A stretch of DNA of 64,000 nucleotides from Luteimonas wenzhouensis (GTDB lineage Bacteria > Pseudomonadota > Gammaproteobacteria > Xanthomonadales > Xanthomonadaceae), in the NCBI RefSeq assembly GCF_007859305.1, contig NZ_VOHE01000005.1:124001-188000 (forward strand), in the 5' to 3' direction. The notes beneath the pieces were generated by a model, which worked only from the letters and a program-made list of their open reading frames with translations, did not search any database and was not told where the DNA came from. The first letter of the stretch is position 1. The number at the start of each line of letters is the position of its first letter. A program made the translations under genes and the position numbers. This document shows positions 17,763 through 26,056 of the stretch, piece after piece.

Positions 17763-18863
17763 ATGTCCGACCTCTTCCTCGGCCTGATCTCGGGCACCAG
17801 CGCCGACGGCATCGACGCCGCCCTGGTCGAATTCGACGGCGGCCGCGCGCGGCTGCGCTTCGGCCGCACCTATCCCTGGGATCCGGACCTGCGCGCGCGG
17901 CTGGTGGCGCTGGGCCAGCAGGAGGCCACCCTGACCCTGGATGCGGTGGCGGAACTGGACGTGAGCATCGGCCGCGCCTTCGCCGCGGCGGCGAACGCGG
18001 CGCTGGCCGACAGCGGCACCCGGGCCGCCGACGTGCGCGCGATCGGCTCGCATGGCCAGACCCTGCGCCACCGGCCCTGGGGCGAGGTCCCGTACACGCT
18101 GCAGCTGGGCGATCCCTCGACCATCGCCGAACGCACCGGGATCACCGTGGTCGCCGACCTGCGCCGCCGCGACGTGGCCGCCGGCGGCCACGGCGCACCG
18201 CTGCTGCCCGGCCTGCACGCGGCCCTGCTGCATGTGGCCGGCGAGGACCGCGCCGTGCTCAACCTCGGCGGCATCGCCAACCTCACCCTGCTGCCCGCGA
18301 CCGGTCCGGTGCGCGGCTTCGACACCGGGCCGGCCAATGCGCTGATGGACGCCTGGTGCCTGCGCCACCTCGGCCATGCGTACGACCGCGACGGCGCCTT
18401 CGCCGCGAGCGGCCGGGTGGACGAGGCGCTGCTGGCGCGGCTGCTGGCCGACGACTGGTTCGCGCTGCCGCCGCCCAAGTCCACCGGGCGCGACCACTTC
18501 CACCTCGGCTGGGTCGAGGCCCGGCTGCGCGGCGGCGAGGCACCGGCCGACGTCCAGGCCACGCTCACCGCGCTCAGCGCGCGCACCGTGGCCGATGCGC
18601 TGCGGGCCACCCAGCCGGGCACCGCGCGGGTGCTGGCCTGCGGGGGCGGCGTGCACAACCCGGTGCTGATGGCGGCGCTGGCCGCCGCCCTGCCCGGCGT
18701 GGAGGTGGAATCGACGGCCGCGCACGGCGTCGATCCCGACCATGTCGAGGCGATGGGATTCGCCTGGCTGGCGCGCCAGACCCTGCTCGGCCTGGCCGGC
18801 AACCTGCCGGAGGTGACGGGCGCCGCCGGCCCGCGCGTGCTCGGCGGCGTCTATCCGGCCTGA
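17763..18863 (+). CDS. anmK: Anhydro-N-acetylmuramic acid kinase
   Basis: A 366-aa cytoplasmic enzyme that hydrates and phosphorylates 1,6-anhydro-MurNAc to MurNAc-6-phosphate in peptidoglycan recycling. The start [19 protein letters not shown] is the family ATP-binding signature, with [27 protein letters not shown] and [13 protein letters not shown] also conserved. It follows an M23 endopeptidase, as in many gammaproteobacteria, and lies 1.6 kb from ampG, the importer of anhydromuropeptides. Confidence 0.95.
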   Translation: MSDLFLGLISGTSADGIDAALVEFDGGRARLRFGRTYPWDPDLRARLVALGQQEATLTLDAVAELDVSIGRAFAAAANAALADSGTRAADVRAIGSHGQTLRHRPWGEVPYTLQLGDPSTIAERTGITVVADLRRRDVAAGGHGAPLLPGLHAALLHVAGEDRAVLNLGGIANLTLLPATGPVRGFDTGPANALMDAWCLRHLGHAYDRDGAFAASGRVDEALLARLLADDWFALPPPKSTGRDHFHLGWVEARLRGGEAPADVQATLTALSARTVADALRATQPGTARVLACGGGVHNPVLMAALAAALPGVEVESTAAHGVDPDHVEAMGFAWLARQTLLGLAGNLPEVTGAAGPRVLGGVYPA

Positions 18864-18866
18864 GCG

Positions 18867-19964
18867 CTACTCGCGCACCAGCGGCCGCACCACCTCGAGC
18901 AGGCTGACCAGGGTCTTGCCGGGCTCCTCCCACGGCACCATGTGCGCCGAGCGCTCGAACCAGACCCCGCGCTTGAACGGCGCGTCGACCTGCTCCAGCC
19001 AGTCGGCAGTGATCTGCGAGGGCGTGGTGTAGTCGTGGCGGCCCATGAACATCACCACCGGGATCGGGAATTCGCGCACGCCGGTGAAATCGACCTGCAC
19101 GAACTCGTCCAGCAGCCGTTCCAGGCTGAACAGGCTGCCGGCCGACAGCGCGGCGCGGTCCTGCGCGTCATAGTCGGGCGACAGGCGCGCCGCGCCGTAG
19201 TACCAGAGGTTGGTCTCGTCGCGGTGCGCGGCCATGCCGCCGTAGTGCTGCGGCCACTTGCGGGCGGCGACGATGCGATCGCGGGTCAGCGGCGCGTCGC
19301 CCGGGTAGGGCAGCAGCGCCTCCATCTCGCGCACCGCCTCGGCGTTGCCGCGGCGACGCGCCTCCTCGAGCCCGTAGGCGAGGCTGAGGCGCTCGTTCTC
19401 GCGCACGTTGACCACCTGGCCGATGCCGACGTAGGCGTGGAACAGGTCGGGCCGGGCGAGCGCCGCGTGCATCGCCGGGATCGTGCCCCAGCTGTGCGCC
19501 ACCAGCACCAGGCGCTGCTTGCCCAGCTTCGCGCGCACGTGTTCGGCGATGGCGACGAGGTCGTCGACGTAGGTCTGGATGCGCAGGGTCTCGCCCAGCG
19601 CTTCGGAATGGTCCTCGCGCCAGGTCTTGCCGGCGCCGCGCTGGTCGTAGTGGACCATCGTGAAGTATTCCTCCAGCGGGCGCTGGAACTGCCACAGGCT
19701 GGGGATCGTCGGCGACGCCGGGCCGCCGTGCACGAACAGCACGACCGGGTTGGCCCGGTCCTGGCCGCGGATGCTGATCCAGTGGTCGAGGCCGTTGACG
19801 GGGTGGCGATAGGTCTCCTGCACGCCGTCCGGGCCGGGGATCCGCATCAGGTCCGCGACCACGGCGCGCGCGCGCGCCGCGTCGTCGTCCGCGGGTGTCT
19901 GGGCGCGCCCCGGTGCGATGGCTAGGCCGCACAGCAGCAGGGCGAGGGCGATGCGTCGGACCAT
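18867..19964 (-). CDS. Secreted alpha/beta hydrolase, proline iminopeptidase-like
   Basis: A 365-aa exported hydrolase. A signal peptide (1-20, ending APGRAQ) precedes an alpha/beta-hydrolase fold with the oxyanion segment FVHGGPASP, the DQRGAGKTW motif typical of proline iminopeptidases, the nucleophile elbow VAHSWGTIP (Ser), the acid in MFMGRHDYTTPS (Asp) and the late His in ERSAHMVPWEEP. It probably releases N-terminal residues from short peptides, but other ester or amide substrates are possible. GAGGAG precedes the ATG at 19964. It is convergent with anmK, 3 bp apart. Confidence 0.85.
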   Translation of the reverse strand: MVRRIALALLLCGLAIAPGRAQTPADDDAARARAVVADLMRIPGPDGVQETYRHPVNGLDHWISIRGQDRANPVVLFVHGGPASPTIPSLWQFQRPLEEYFTMVHYDQRGAGKTWREDHSEALGETLRIQTYVDDLVAIAEHVRAKLGKQRLVLVAHSWGTIPAMHAALARPDLFHAYVGIGQVVNVRENERLSLAYGLEEARRRGNAEAVREMEALLPYPGDAPLTRDRIVAARKWPQHYGGMAAHRDETNLWYYGAARLSPDYDAQDRAALSAGSLFSLERLLDEFVQVDFTGVREFPIPVVMFMGRHDYTTPSQITADWLEQVDAPFKRGVWFERSAHMVPWEEPGKTLVSLLEVVRPLVRE

Positions 19965-20122
19965 GGGGGGCTCCTCGATGCAAGGCGCCATGATGACGCC
20001 GCGGGCGGCTCCGGGGAAACCGTGGCTGGCTCCACGCCGCGGCCGATCCGTCCTCCCCGTGCTGCTGCGCCCGCGCCTGCATGCCGCGGCACGAACGGCC
20101 CGCGCTGGCGCGACCTTCCCCG

Positions 20123-20204
20123 TGTAGGAGCGGCTTCAGCCGCGACCGGTGCTCCGGCTGTCCGCGCACGCATGGCTCCTGGTCGCGGCTGAAGCCGCTC
20201 CTAC
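20123..20204. repeat. Paired REP-like palindrome, copy 2 (intact)
   Basis: Perfect 24-nt inverted arms (GTAGGAGCGGCTTCAGCCGC continuing to GACC) at 20123-20147 and 20181-20204 are separated by about 33 nt. This is the best preserved of the four copies. It occupies most of the 283-bp gap between the alpha/beta hydrolase gene and the ampG operon; the rest of the gap holds nothing recognisable. Confidence 0.85.
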
Positions 20205-20247
20205 AGGAGGCAGCGGGCCCGGGCGCCGCCGTGCCGGGCCGGCCGCG

Positions 20248-20511
20248 TCAGTCGGGAGACGGCGGCCGGATCCGGCCGATGGCGGCGAAGCCCGGGTCGT
20301 TGGGCACCTGCTCCAGCGCCGCGATCGCGGCCTGCAGGGCGTCGGCCTCGGCATTGTCCAGGTGCACCGAGCCGTCGCCCTCGTACACGTGCAGGCCCTG
20401 CTCGAGCAGGTAGAGCAGGGCCTGCGGCAGTTCCCAGCCGCGGGACTGGGCCACGCGCCTGATCCGGTCGACCAGGACCGGGTCTGCATCCCGCAGCACG
20501 ATGTCGGTCAT
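20248..20511 (-). CDS. Conserved hypothetical protein, possible ribbon-helix-helix N-terminus
   Basis: An 87-aa acidic protein. The first ~40 residues (MTDIVLRDADPVLVDRIRRV then a helix ending LEQGL) look like a ribbon-helix-helix DNA-binding strand-helix-helix, but the match is by eye only. The rest is an Ala/Asp-rich helix and a Pro-rich tail. No toxin partner gene is adjacent. Its ATG overlaps the ampG stop by 4 bp (ATGA) and has GGAGG just upstream, so it is co-translated as the last gene of xth-ampG. Confidence 0.75.
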   Translation of the reverse strand: MTDIVLRDADPVLVDRIRRVAQSRGWELPQALLYLLEQGLHVYEGDGSVHLDNAEADALQAAIAALEQVPNDPGFAAIGRIRPPSPD

Positions 20512-21818
20512 GTCGCCTCCACGGGGGCTTCCTTCACCGGCTCACGGATCCTGCGCCACAGCCAGGCCAGCAACAACAGCGTCGGGACCACGGTGAGCGC
20601 GCTGAGCACGAAGAAGGTGCTGTACGACGTCCGCTCGACCAGGTAGCCCGACAGCCCGCCGGCGAACTTGCCCGGCAGGTTCGCCAGCGACACCAGCAGC
20701 GCGAACTGGGTGGCGGTGAAGGCGCGGTCGGTGAGCGAGGACATGAACGCGATCAGGACCACGCCGGCGAAGCCCTGGCACAGGTTGTCGGCGGTGATCG
20801 CCGCGTAGAACGCCCAGATCTGCGAGGGGTACTGGGCCATCAGCAGGAACGCCAGGTTCGACAGCGCCACGCCCAGCGTGGCCACGAACAGCATCCGCCG
20901 GAACCCGTAGGCGGCCACGGCCATGCCGCCGAGGAAGGCGCCCGCGATCCCGGTCCAGATGCCGTAGAGCTTGGACACCGTGGCGATGTCGGCCTTGCTG
21001 TAGCCCGAGTCGAGGTAGAACGGCCCGGCCATCACCCCGATCACCTGGTCGGGGAACTTGAACAGGCCCACGAACAGCAGCAGCACGAGGCCGAGCGCCA
21101 CGCCGTTGTTGCGGAAGTAGCTGGAGAACGGCTGCCAGAACGCGCCGAGGAAGTCGATCCGGCGCTCGACCGTGGTCTCGGGCTGGTCGGGCTCGCGGCT
21201 GAGCAGGGTGGCCGCCACCGGCAGCAGCATCAGCGCCGCCATCGCGGTGTAGGCCCAGCGCCAGCCCTGGTACTCGGCCAGGTACAGTGCGCCGGCGCCG
21301 CCGAGGATCAGGCCGAAGCGGTAGCCCAGCGTGTAGGTCGCGGCGAGCGCGGCCTGGGCGCTCGCCGGCGCGATCTCGATGCGGTAGGCGTCGACCACCG
21401 AGTCCTGGGTGGCGCCGGCGAACGAGCCCACCAGCACCCAGGCCACCAGCGGGCCGACGCCGAGGTCGGGCCGGGCCAGCGCCAGCGCGAACAGGCTCGC
21501 GGCCACCAGCAGCTGCGCGAACAGCAGCCACGAACGGCGGCGGCCGAGGAACGCGGTGAGCGGGAACGCGTAGCGGTCGATCAGCGGCGCCCACAGGAAC
21601 TTGAGCAGGTAGAAGAAGCTGGCGAGGCTGATCAGGCCGATGCTGCCCAGGTCGAGCCCGACGTCGCGCAGGCGCGTGGACAGGGTCATCGAGGCGATCA
21701 GCAGGAACGGCAGGCCCGAGCCGAAGCCGAGCACCAGCATGGTCAGCGCCGAGGGCGTGGCGAACGCGCGCCGGATCCCGGCCCAGCCGCGGTAGGAAGG
21801 CGCGGCCGCTTCGCTCAC
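20508..21818 (-). CDS. ampG: AmpG family muropeptide MFS transporter
   Basis: A 436-aa inner-membrane permease with 12 predicted helices and the AmpG pattern LGFGSGLPFLLI, FLWAPLIDR, GRRRSWLL and QDSVVDAYRIE. AmpG imports GlcNAc-anhydroMurNAc peptides from the periplasm for recycling and for induction of AmpC-type beta-lactamases. The GTG at 21818 overlaps the xth stop as GTGA, the same coupling style seen elsewhere in this window. It sits close to anmK, which acts later in the same pathway. Confidence 0.93.
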   Translation of the reverse strand: MSEAAAPSYRGWAGIRRAFATPSALTMLVLGFGSGLPFLLIASMTLSTRLRDVGLDLGSIGLISLASFFYLLKFLWAPLIDRYAFPLTAFLGRRRSWLLFAQLLVAASLFALALARPDLGVGPLVAWVLVGSFAGATQDSVVDAYRIEIAPASAQAALAATYTLGYRFGLILGGAGALYLAEYQGWRWAYTAMAALMLLPVAATLLSREPDQPETTVERRIDFLGAFWQPFSSYFRNNGVALGLVLLLFVGLFKFPDQVIGVMAGPFYLDSGYSKADIATVSKLYGIWTGIAGAFLGGMAVAAYGFRRMLFVATLGVALSNLAFLLMAQYPSQIWAFYAAITADNLCQGFAGVVLIAFMSSLTDRAFTATQFALLVSLANLPGKFAGGLSGYLVERTSYSTFFVLSALTVVPTLLLLAWLWRRIREPVKEAPVEAT

Positions 21819-22615
21819 GTGGCGTAGTCCACGACGTAGGGGGCGTGGTCGGACAGGCGCGGCTCGCGCTGCACGAAGCAACCCGTGATGGTCTCGGCCA
21901 GCGCCGGCGTCACCAGCTGGTAGTCGATCCGCCAGCCCACGTCATTGGCGCGCGCCGCGCCGCGGTTGCTCCACCAGGTGTATTCCTCGGCGTCGGGCTT
22001 GGCCACCCGGAAGCTGTCCTTCCAGCCCAGCGCCGGCGGCTCGACCAGGCCGTCGCCGTGGTCGTCGGCGATCATCGCGTTCAGCCATGCGCGCTCGGGC
22101 GGCAGGCAGCCGGAGTTCTTCTGGTTCGAGCTCCAGTTCCGGATGTCGCGGCGCGAGCGCACGATGTTCCAGTCGCCGCACAGCACGTAGTCGCGGCCGC
22201 TGGCCAGCCACTGGTCGAGGATCGGCCGCAGCCAGTCCATCACCTCGAACTTGAAGCCTTGGCGCTCCTCGCCCGAGGAGCCGGACGGGATGTAGAACGA
22301 GACCACGCTCAGGCTGCCGAAGCGCGCCTCGATGTAGCGGCCTTCGTCGTCGAACGGCGCCCAGCCCAGCGACGTGCGCACCTCGTCGGGTTCGCGGCGG
22401 CTGTAGATCGCGACCCCGCTGTAGCCCTTCTTCGTCACCGCGTCGCGGTAGACGCAGTGCTTCATCGGGCGGAAGCAGGCGTCGCCCAGCTGGTGTTCCT
22501 GGGCCTTGGTTTCCTGCAGGCAGACGATGTCGGCGTCCTGCTGCGCGAGCCAGTCGAAAAACCCCTTGTTCGCGGCGGAGCGGATGCCGTTGGCGTTGAA
22601 GCTGACGATGCGCAT
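21815..22615 (-). CDS. xth: Exodeoxyribonuclease III family (AP endonuclease)
   Basis: A 266-aa cytoplasmic DNA-repair nuclease of the exonuclease III/ExoA type. Motifs are MRIVSFNANGIRSA, CLQETKAQ (metal Glu), YSGVAIYSR, CGDWNIV, W-R-IDYQLVTP and the last SDHAPYVVDY (catalytic His). It incises at abasic sites. ATG 22615 matches the family start; an in-frame ATG at 22627 would add four residues. First gene of xth-ampG-small protein. Confidence 0.92.
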   Translation of the reverse strand: MRIVSFNANGIRSAANKGFFDWLAQQDADIVCLQETKAQEHQLGDACFRPMKHCVYRDAVTKKGYSGVAIYSRREPDEVRTSLGWAPFDDEGRYIEARFGSLSVVSFYIPSGSSGEERQGFKFEVMDWLRPILDQWLASGRDYVLCGDWNIVRSRRDIRNWSSNQKNSGCLPPERAWLNAMIADDHGDGLVEPPALGWKDSFRVAKPDAEEYTWWSNRGAARANDVGWRIDYQLVTPALAETITGCFVQREPRLSDHAPYVVDYAT

Positions 22616-22752
22616 GCGGTGGACCATGGACGACGTCGCGCAAGCCTAGCGAAATCCGCCGCCGCCCGCAGCGCGGCGCCCGCGCTCGTGTGCGTCCCGG
22701 CCGCTGCGCCGATCCGCTCCCGGCCTGCGCCGATCCACGTCCCGGCTCGCTG

Positions 22753-22829
22753 CAGGAGCGGCTTCAGCCGCGACCGGGAACCGTGCGTGCGCGGATGGCC
22801 GGGGCAACGGTCTGAAGCGCTCCTCCAGG
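22753..22829. repeat. Paired REP-like palindrome, copy 3 (right arm decayed)
   Basis: The left arm CAGGAGCGGCTTCAGCCGCG (22753-22775) is intact; the right arm (22809-22829) keeps CTGAAGCGCTCCT but has lost the central symmetry. Arm spacing is again about 33 nt. It lies in the 318-bp gap between xth and yjdM. The rest of that gap holds two near-identical short direct repeats (CTGCGCCGATCC around 22700-22735) and no gene. Confidence 0.7.
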
Positions 22830-22933
22830 CGATCGGGCCCAGGAGGCCGGATGCCGCAGATCGGATGCCCGAGATCGAGGGCCGGGAATCGGCTCGCGAG
22901 CGCGGATCCGGAGGGTCAGCGACTCCTGGCCGC

Positions 22934-23284
22934 TCAGGCCTTGCGCACGAACTCCGACTTCAGGCCCATCTGGCCGATGCCGTCGATCCGGCAGTCGATG
23001 TCGTGGTCGCCCTCGACCAGGCGGATGTTGCGCACCCGGGTGCCGACCTTCACCACCTGCGACGATCCCTTGATCTTCAGGTCCTTGACCACGACCACGG
23101 TGTCGCCGTCGGCCAGCGGGGTGCCGTTGGCATCGCGCACCTGCGCCGCCGCCGCGGCCGCGGCGGCCTGCTCGGCCTGCTCGGCCGGGGACCACTCGTG
23201 CGCGCATTCGGGGCACACCAGCAGCACGCCGTCCTCGTAGGTGTAGCTCGACCCGCATTGCGGGCACGGGGGCAGGGCGGACAT
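22934..23284 (-). CDS. yjdM: Zinc ribbon protein YjdM (PhnA family)
   Basis: A 116-aa cytoplasmic protein. The N-terminal zinc ribbon has two Cys pairs (PCPQCGSSY and [11 protein letters not shown]), then an Ala/Gln-rich helix and the PhnA domain ([24 protein letters not shown], then [20 protein letters not shown]). The family was once named for alkylphosphonate uptake but its role is not settled. A GAGGAG ribosome site precedes the ATG. Monocistronic. Confidence 0.92.
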   Translation of the reverse strand: MSALPPCPQCGSSYTYEDGVLLVCPECAHEWSPAEQAEQAAAAAAAAQVRDANGTPLADGDTVVVVKDLKIKGSSQVVKVGTRVRNIRLVEGDHDIDCRIDGIGQMGLKSEFVRKA

Positions 23285-23350
23285 GCAGGCTCCTCGCGCA
23301 ACTGGGGGCCGGGGATTGTCGCATCCCCTGCGTCGCGGTGCGCCCGGAGG

Positions 23351-24526
23351 CTATTCCGGGCGCGGCGTGTCGGCGGTGCTCGGCGGCAGCACCGGGTACT
23401 CCACCCGGGGCTGGCGGCCGGTGAGCGTGCGCAGGAACGCGGCGATCGCCCTGGCCTCGTCGTCGTCGATCTCGCGGCCCAGCTGCGCGCTGCCCATGAT
23501 CGCGACCGCCTGCTCCAGGTCCCAGACCTGGCCGCTGTGGAAGTAGGGCGCGGTCAGTTCGACGTTGCGCAGCGGCGCGGCGCGGAACACGTACTCGTCG
23601 CTGGCGGTGGCGGTGACCTCGAACCGGCCCTTGTCGCCGGGCGGCAGGATCTCGGCGCCGGGGCGCTCGATCACCCCGAACGGGAAGTAGGCCTGGCCGC
23701 CGAAGTTGCGGCCGTTGTGGCAGGACGCGCAGCCGCTGGAGACGAACAGTTCCAGGCCACGGCGCTCGGTGGCGTCGAGCGCGTCGTCCTCGCCCAGCAC
23801 CCAGCGGTCGAAGCGCGAGCCGGGGGTGACCAGGGTGGCCTCGAAGGCCTCCAGGGCCAGCGCCATGTTGTCGAAGTTGACCGGCTCGGCCTCGCCCGGG
23901 AAGGCGCGGCCGAAGCGTTCGACGTACTCGGGGATGCTGCGCAGCGTGCGTTCCACCAGTTCGGGCGTGCTGTTCATCTCCACGCTGGCCTGCACCGGGC
24001 CCTTGGCCTGTTCGGCCAGGTCGGCGGCGCGCCCGTCCCAGAACTGGGCGCCGTTGAACACCGCGTTGAGCACGGTCGGCGAGTTGCGCGGTCCGCGCTG
24101 CCAGCCGTGGCCGATCGAGGTGGGGACGTTGTCGGCGCCGCCGGTGCCGACGCTGTGGCAGGTGTTGCAGGTGATCAGGTGGCTGCGCGACAGGCGCGGG
24201 TCGAAGAAGAGCATGTGCCCGAGCTCGACCTGCTCGGCCGAGAGCGGCTTGCCGCGCAGTTCCTCGACGCGTTCGGGAATGGTGCCGAACAGGGCCGCCG
24301 CGGTGGCGCGCAGGGTGTCGCCGTCGGCGGCGGCCGTGGCCGGGTCGGATGCGGTAGCCGCGGGCGCGGCGCCGGCCACGCCGTCGGCCGCCGGGCCCGC
24401 CGCCTCCGCCTGCGGCGCGGTGGCCGCGGCCGCGGCCGCGTCGCGGTCGCCCTCGGCCTGCCGGCAGCCCACCGCGACCAGCAGCGTCGCGGCGATCGCC
24501 AATGCCAGCCTGGTGCGCTTGCCCAT
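23351..24526 (-). CDS. Di-haem cytochrome c peroxidase (MauG/CcpA family), lipoprotein
   Basis: A 391-aa periplasmic enzyme. A lipobox-like VAVGC near residues 17-21 suggests a membrane-tethered lipoprotein. An Ala-rich linker (about 25-70) precedes the two c-type haem sites CNTCH (in HLITCNTCHSVG) and CASCH (in SSGCASCHNGRN). FDPRLS, RNSPTVLNAVFNGAQFWDGRA and PYFHSGQVWDLEQAV are typical of bacterial cytochrome c peroxidases. It should reduce hydrogen peroxide with electrons from small cytochromes. GGAGG stands 7 nt before the ATG. Divergent from pyrE. Confidence 0.92.
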   Translation of the reverse strand: MGKRTRLALAIAATLLVAVGCRQAEGDRDAAAAAATAPQAEAAGPAADGVAGAAPAATASDPATAAADGDTLRATAAALFGTIPERVEELRGKPLSAEQVELGHMLFFDPRLSRSHLITCNTCHSVGTGGADNVPTSIGHGWQRGPRNSPTVLNAVFNGAQFWDGRAADLAEQAKGPVQASVEMNSTPELVERTLRSIPEYVERFGRAFPGEAEPVNFDNMALALEAFEATLVTPGSRFDRWVLGEDDALDATERRGLELFVSSGCASCHNGRNFGGQAYFPFGVIERPGAEILPPGDKGRFEVTATASDEYVFRAAPLRNVELTAPYFHSGQVWDLEQAVAIMGSAQLGREIDDDEARAIAAFLRTLTGRQPRVEYPVLPPSTADTPRPE

Positions 24527-24648
24527 GGTCGATCCTCCGTCGTGTCCTGTCGCCGCCACCATAGGCCCGGCCGGCGCCGGGCGCCTTGATCGCGGTCAAT
24601 GGCCGGCGGTTGCTACCATGGCCGTTCCGCGGCTTCCTGCTCCACGCC

Positions 24649-25299
24649 ATGCCCGACCATCGCACCCGGTTCCTGCGCCTGGCGCTGCAGGCCAATGCCC
24701 TGGGTTTCGGCGAGTTCACCCTCAAGTCCGGCCGCATCAGCCCGTATTTCTTCAACGCCGGCCGCTTCGATTCGGGCGCGGCGCTGGCCGCCCTGGCCGG
24801 CTGCTACGCCGACGCGCTGGAGGCCGCCGGGGTCGGCTTCGACGTGGTGTTCGGCCCGGCCTACAAGGGGATCCCGCTGGCGACCGCGCTGGCCTGCGAG
24901 TACGCGCGCCGCGGCCGCGACCTGCCGCTGGCCTTCAACCGCAAGGAAGCCAAGGACCACGGCGAGGGCGGCCGCCTGGTGGGCGCGCCGCTGGCCGGGC
25001 GCCGGGTGCTGGTGGTGGACGACGTGGTCACCGCCGGCACCGCCATCCGCGAGGCGCTGGCGATCATCCGCGGCGCCGGCGGCACTCCGGCGGGGATCGC
25101 GGTGGCGCTCGACCGCCAGGAGGTCGCCGGCGACGGCGGCGGCCAGTCGGCAACCCAGGCGATCGCGACCGAGGCCGGGATCCCGGTGGTCGCGGTGGCC
25201 ACCCTGGACGACCTGCTGGCCTTCGCCGACCAAAGCGCCGGGCTTGCGGACGAACGCGCGCGCCTGGAGGCGTATCGGGCGCAATATGGTGTGCGATGA
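24649..25299 (+). CDS. pyrE: Orotate phosphoribosyltransferase
   Basis: A 216-aa enzyme of pyrimidine synthesis that joins orotate and PRPP to give OMP. The PRPP motif VLVVDDVVTAGTAI is complete, with FTLKSGRISPYFFNAG, FGPAYKGIPLA and the catalytic loop FNRKEAKDHGEGG. The length is standard. ATG 24649 gives the family N-terminus; an earlier ATG at 24586 would add 21 unlikely residues. It is followed at 34 bp by a secreted protein gene in the same direction. Confidence 0.95.
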   Translation: MPDHRTRFLRLALQANALGFGEFTLKSGRISPYFFNAGRFDSGAALAALAGCYADALEAAGVGFDVVFGPAYKGIPLATALACEYARRGRDLPLAFNRKEAKDHGEGGRLVGAPLAGRRVLVVDDVVTAGTAIREALAIIRGAGGTPAGIAVALDRQEVAGDGGGQSATQAIATEAGIPVVAVATLDDLLAFADQSAGLADERARLEAYRAQYGVR

Positions 25300-25333
25300 C
25301 ATCCACTGATTCGAACCGCGGGGGGCGGAATCG

Positions 25334-25984
25334 ATGAAGAGCAGGATCGTGTTGGCGGTCGCGCTGGGCGCGTTGGCGACGGGGACCGGGGCGCAGGCGC
25401 AGCAAGGCCGCGCGCAGGCGACCGAGAAGCGGCTTTACTGCTGGGACGAGGGCGGCCGGCGCGTCTGCGGCGACGCCCTGCCCGCGCACGCGGTGGATGC
25501 GGCCCGGACCGAACTGAGCATCCGCAGCGGCCGGCCGCTGGCGCAGGTGGACGAAGCGATGTCGCCCGAGGAGCGCGCCGCGGCCGCGGAGGCCGCGCGC
25601 CAGGCGGAAGTCGCCGCCGCGGCGGAAGCCGCGCGCCTGCGCCGCGAGCGGGCGATGGCCGAGTCGTACGAGACCGAGGAGGACCTGCGCAAGGCCTTCG
25701 ACGACCGGATCGTGCTGGTCGACGAGGCCCTGAAGACCTCCGACATGGGCGTGGCCAACCTGCGCCAGAGCCTGGTGTCGCTGCTGCGCCAGGCCAACGA
25801 CCTGGAATTGCAGGGGCAGCCGGTGGGCAAGCGGCTGGTCGAGAGCATCCGCTCCCAGCACCACGACCTGCTGCGGCAGCAGGCGATCCGGCGCCAGCAG
25901 CTCAAGGAGCGCGCCTCGCTCGACGCCGAACTCGAGCATGCCGTCGAGCGCTATCACGCGCTGCGGGGGCCGGCCAGGCGCTGA
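25334..25984 (+). CDS. Secreted DUF4124-like protein with coiled coil
   Basis: A 216-aa exported protein of unknown function. Signal peptide 1-22 (ending AQAQ), then a short DUF4124-like motif (KRLYCWDEGGRRVCGDALP, with two Cys that may form a disulphide), then long Ala/Glu/Arg helices likely to form coiled coils from about residue 80 to the end. It resembles envelope proteins found next to pyrE in this family of bacteria. Probably co-transcribed with pyrE. Confidence 0.75.
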   Translation: MKSRIVLAVALGALATGTGAQAQQGRAQATEKRLYCWDEGGRRVCGDALPAHAVDAARTELSIRSGRPLAQVDEAMSPEERAAAAEAARQAEVAAAAEAARLRRERAMAESYETEEDLRKAFDDRIVLVDEALKTSDMGVANLRQSLVSLLRQANDLELQGQPVGKRLVESIRSQHHDLLRQQAIRRQQLKERASLDAELEHAVERYHALRGPARR

Positions 25985-26056
25985 ATCCGCGGTGGCGCGC
26001 GGCCGCGGGGCGGGTGTTGCGCCTGCCGCGAACGCGCCCGGCTGCGGGTGGCGGGC

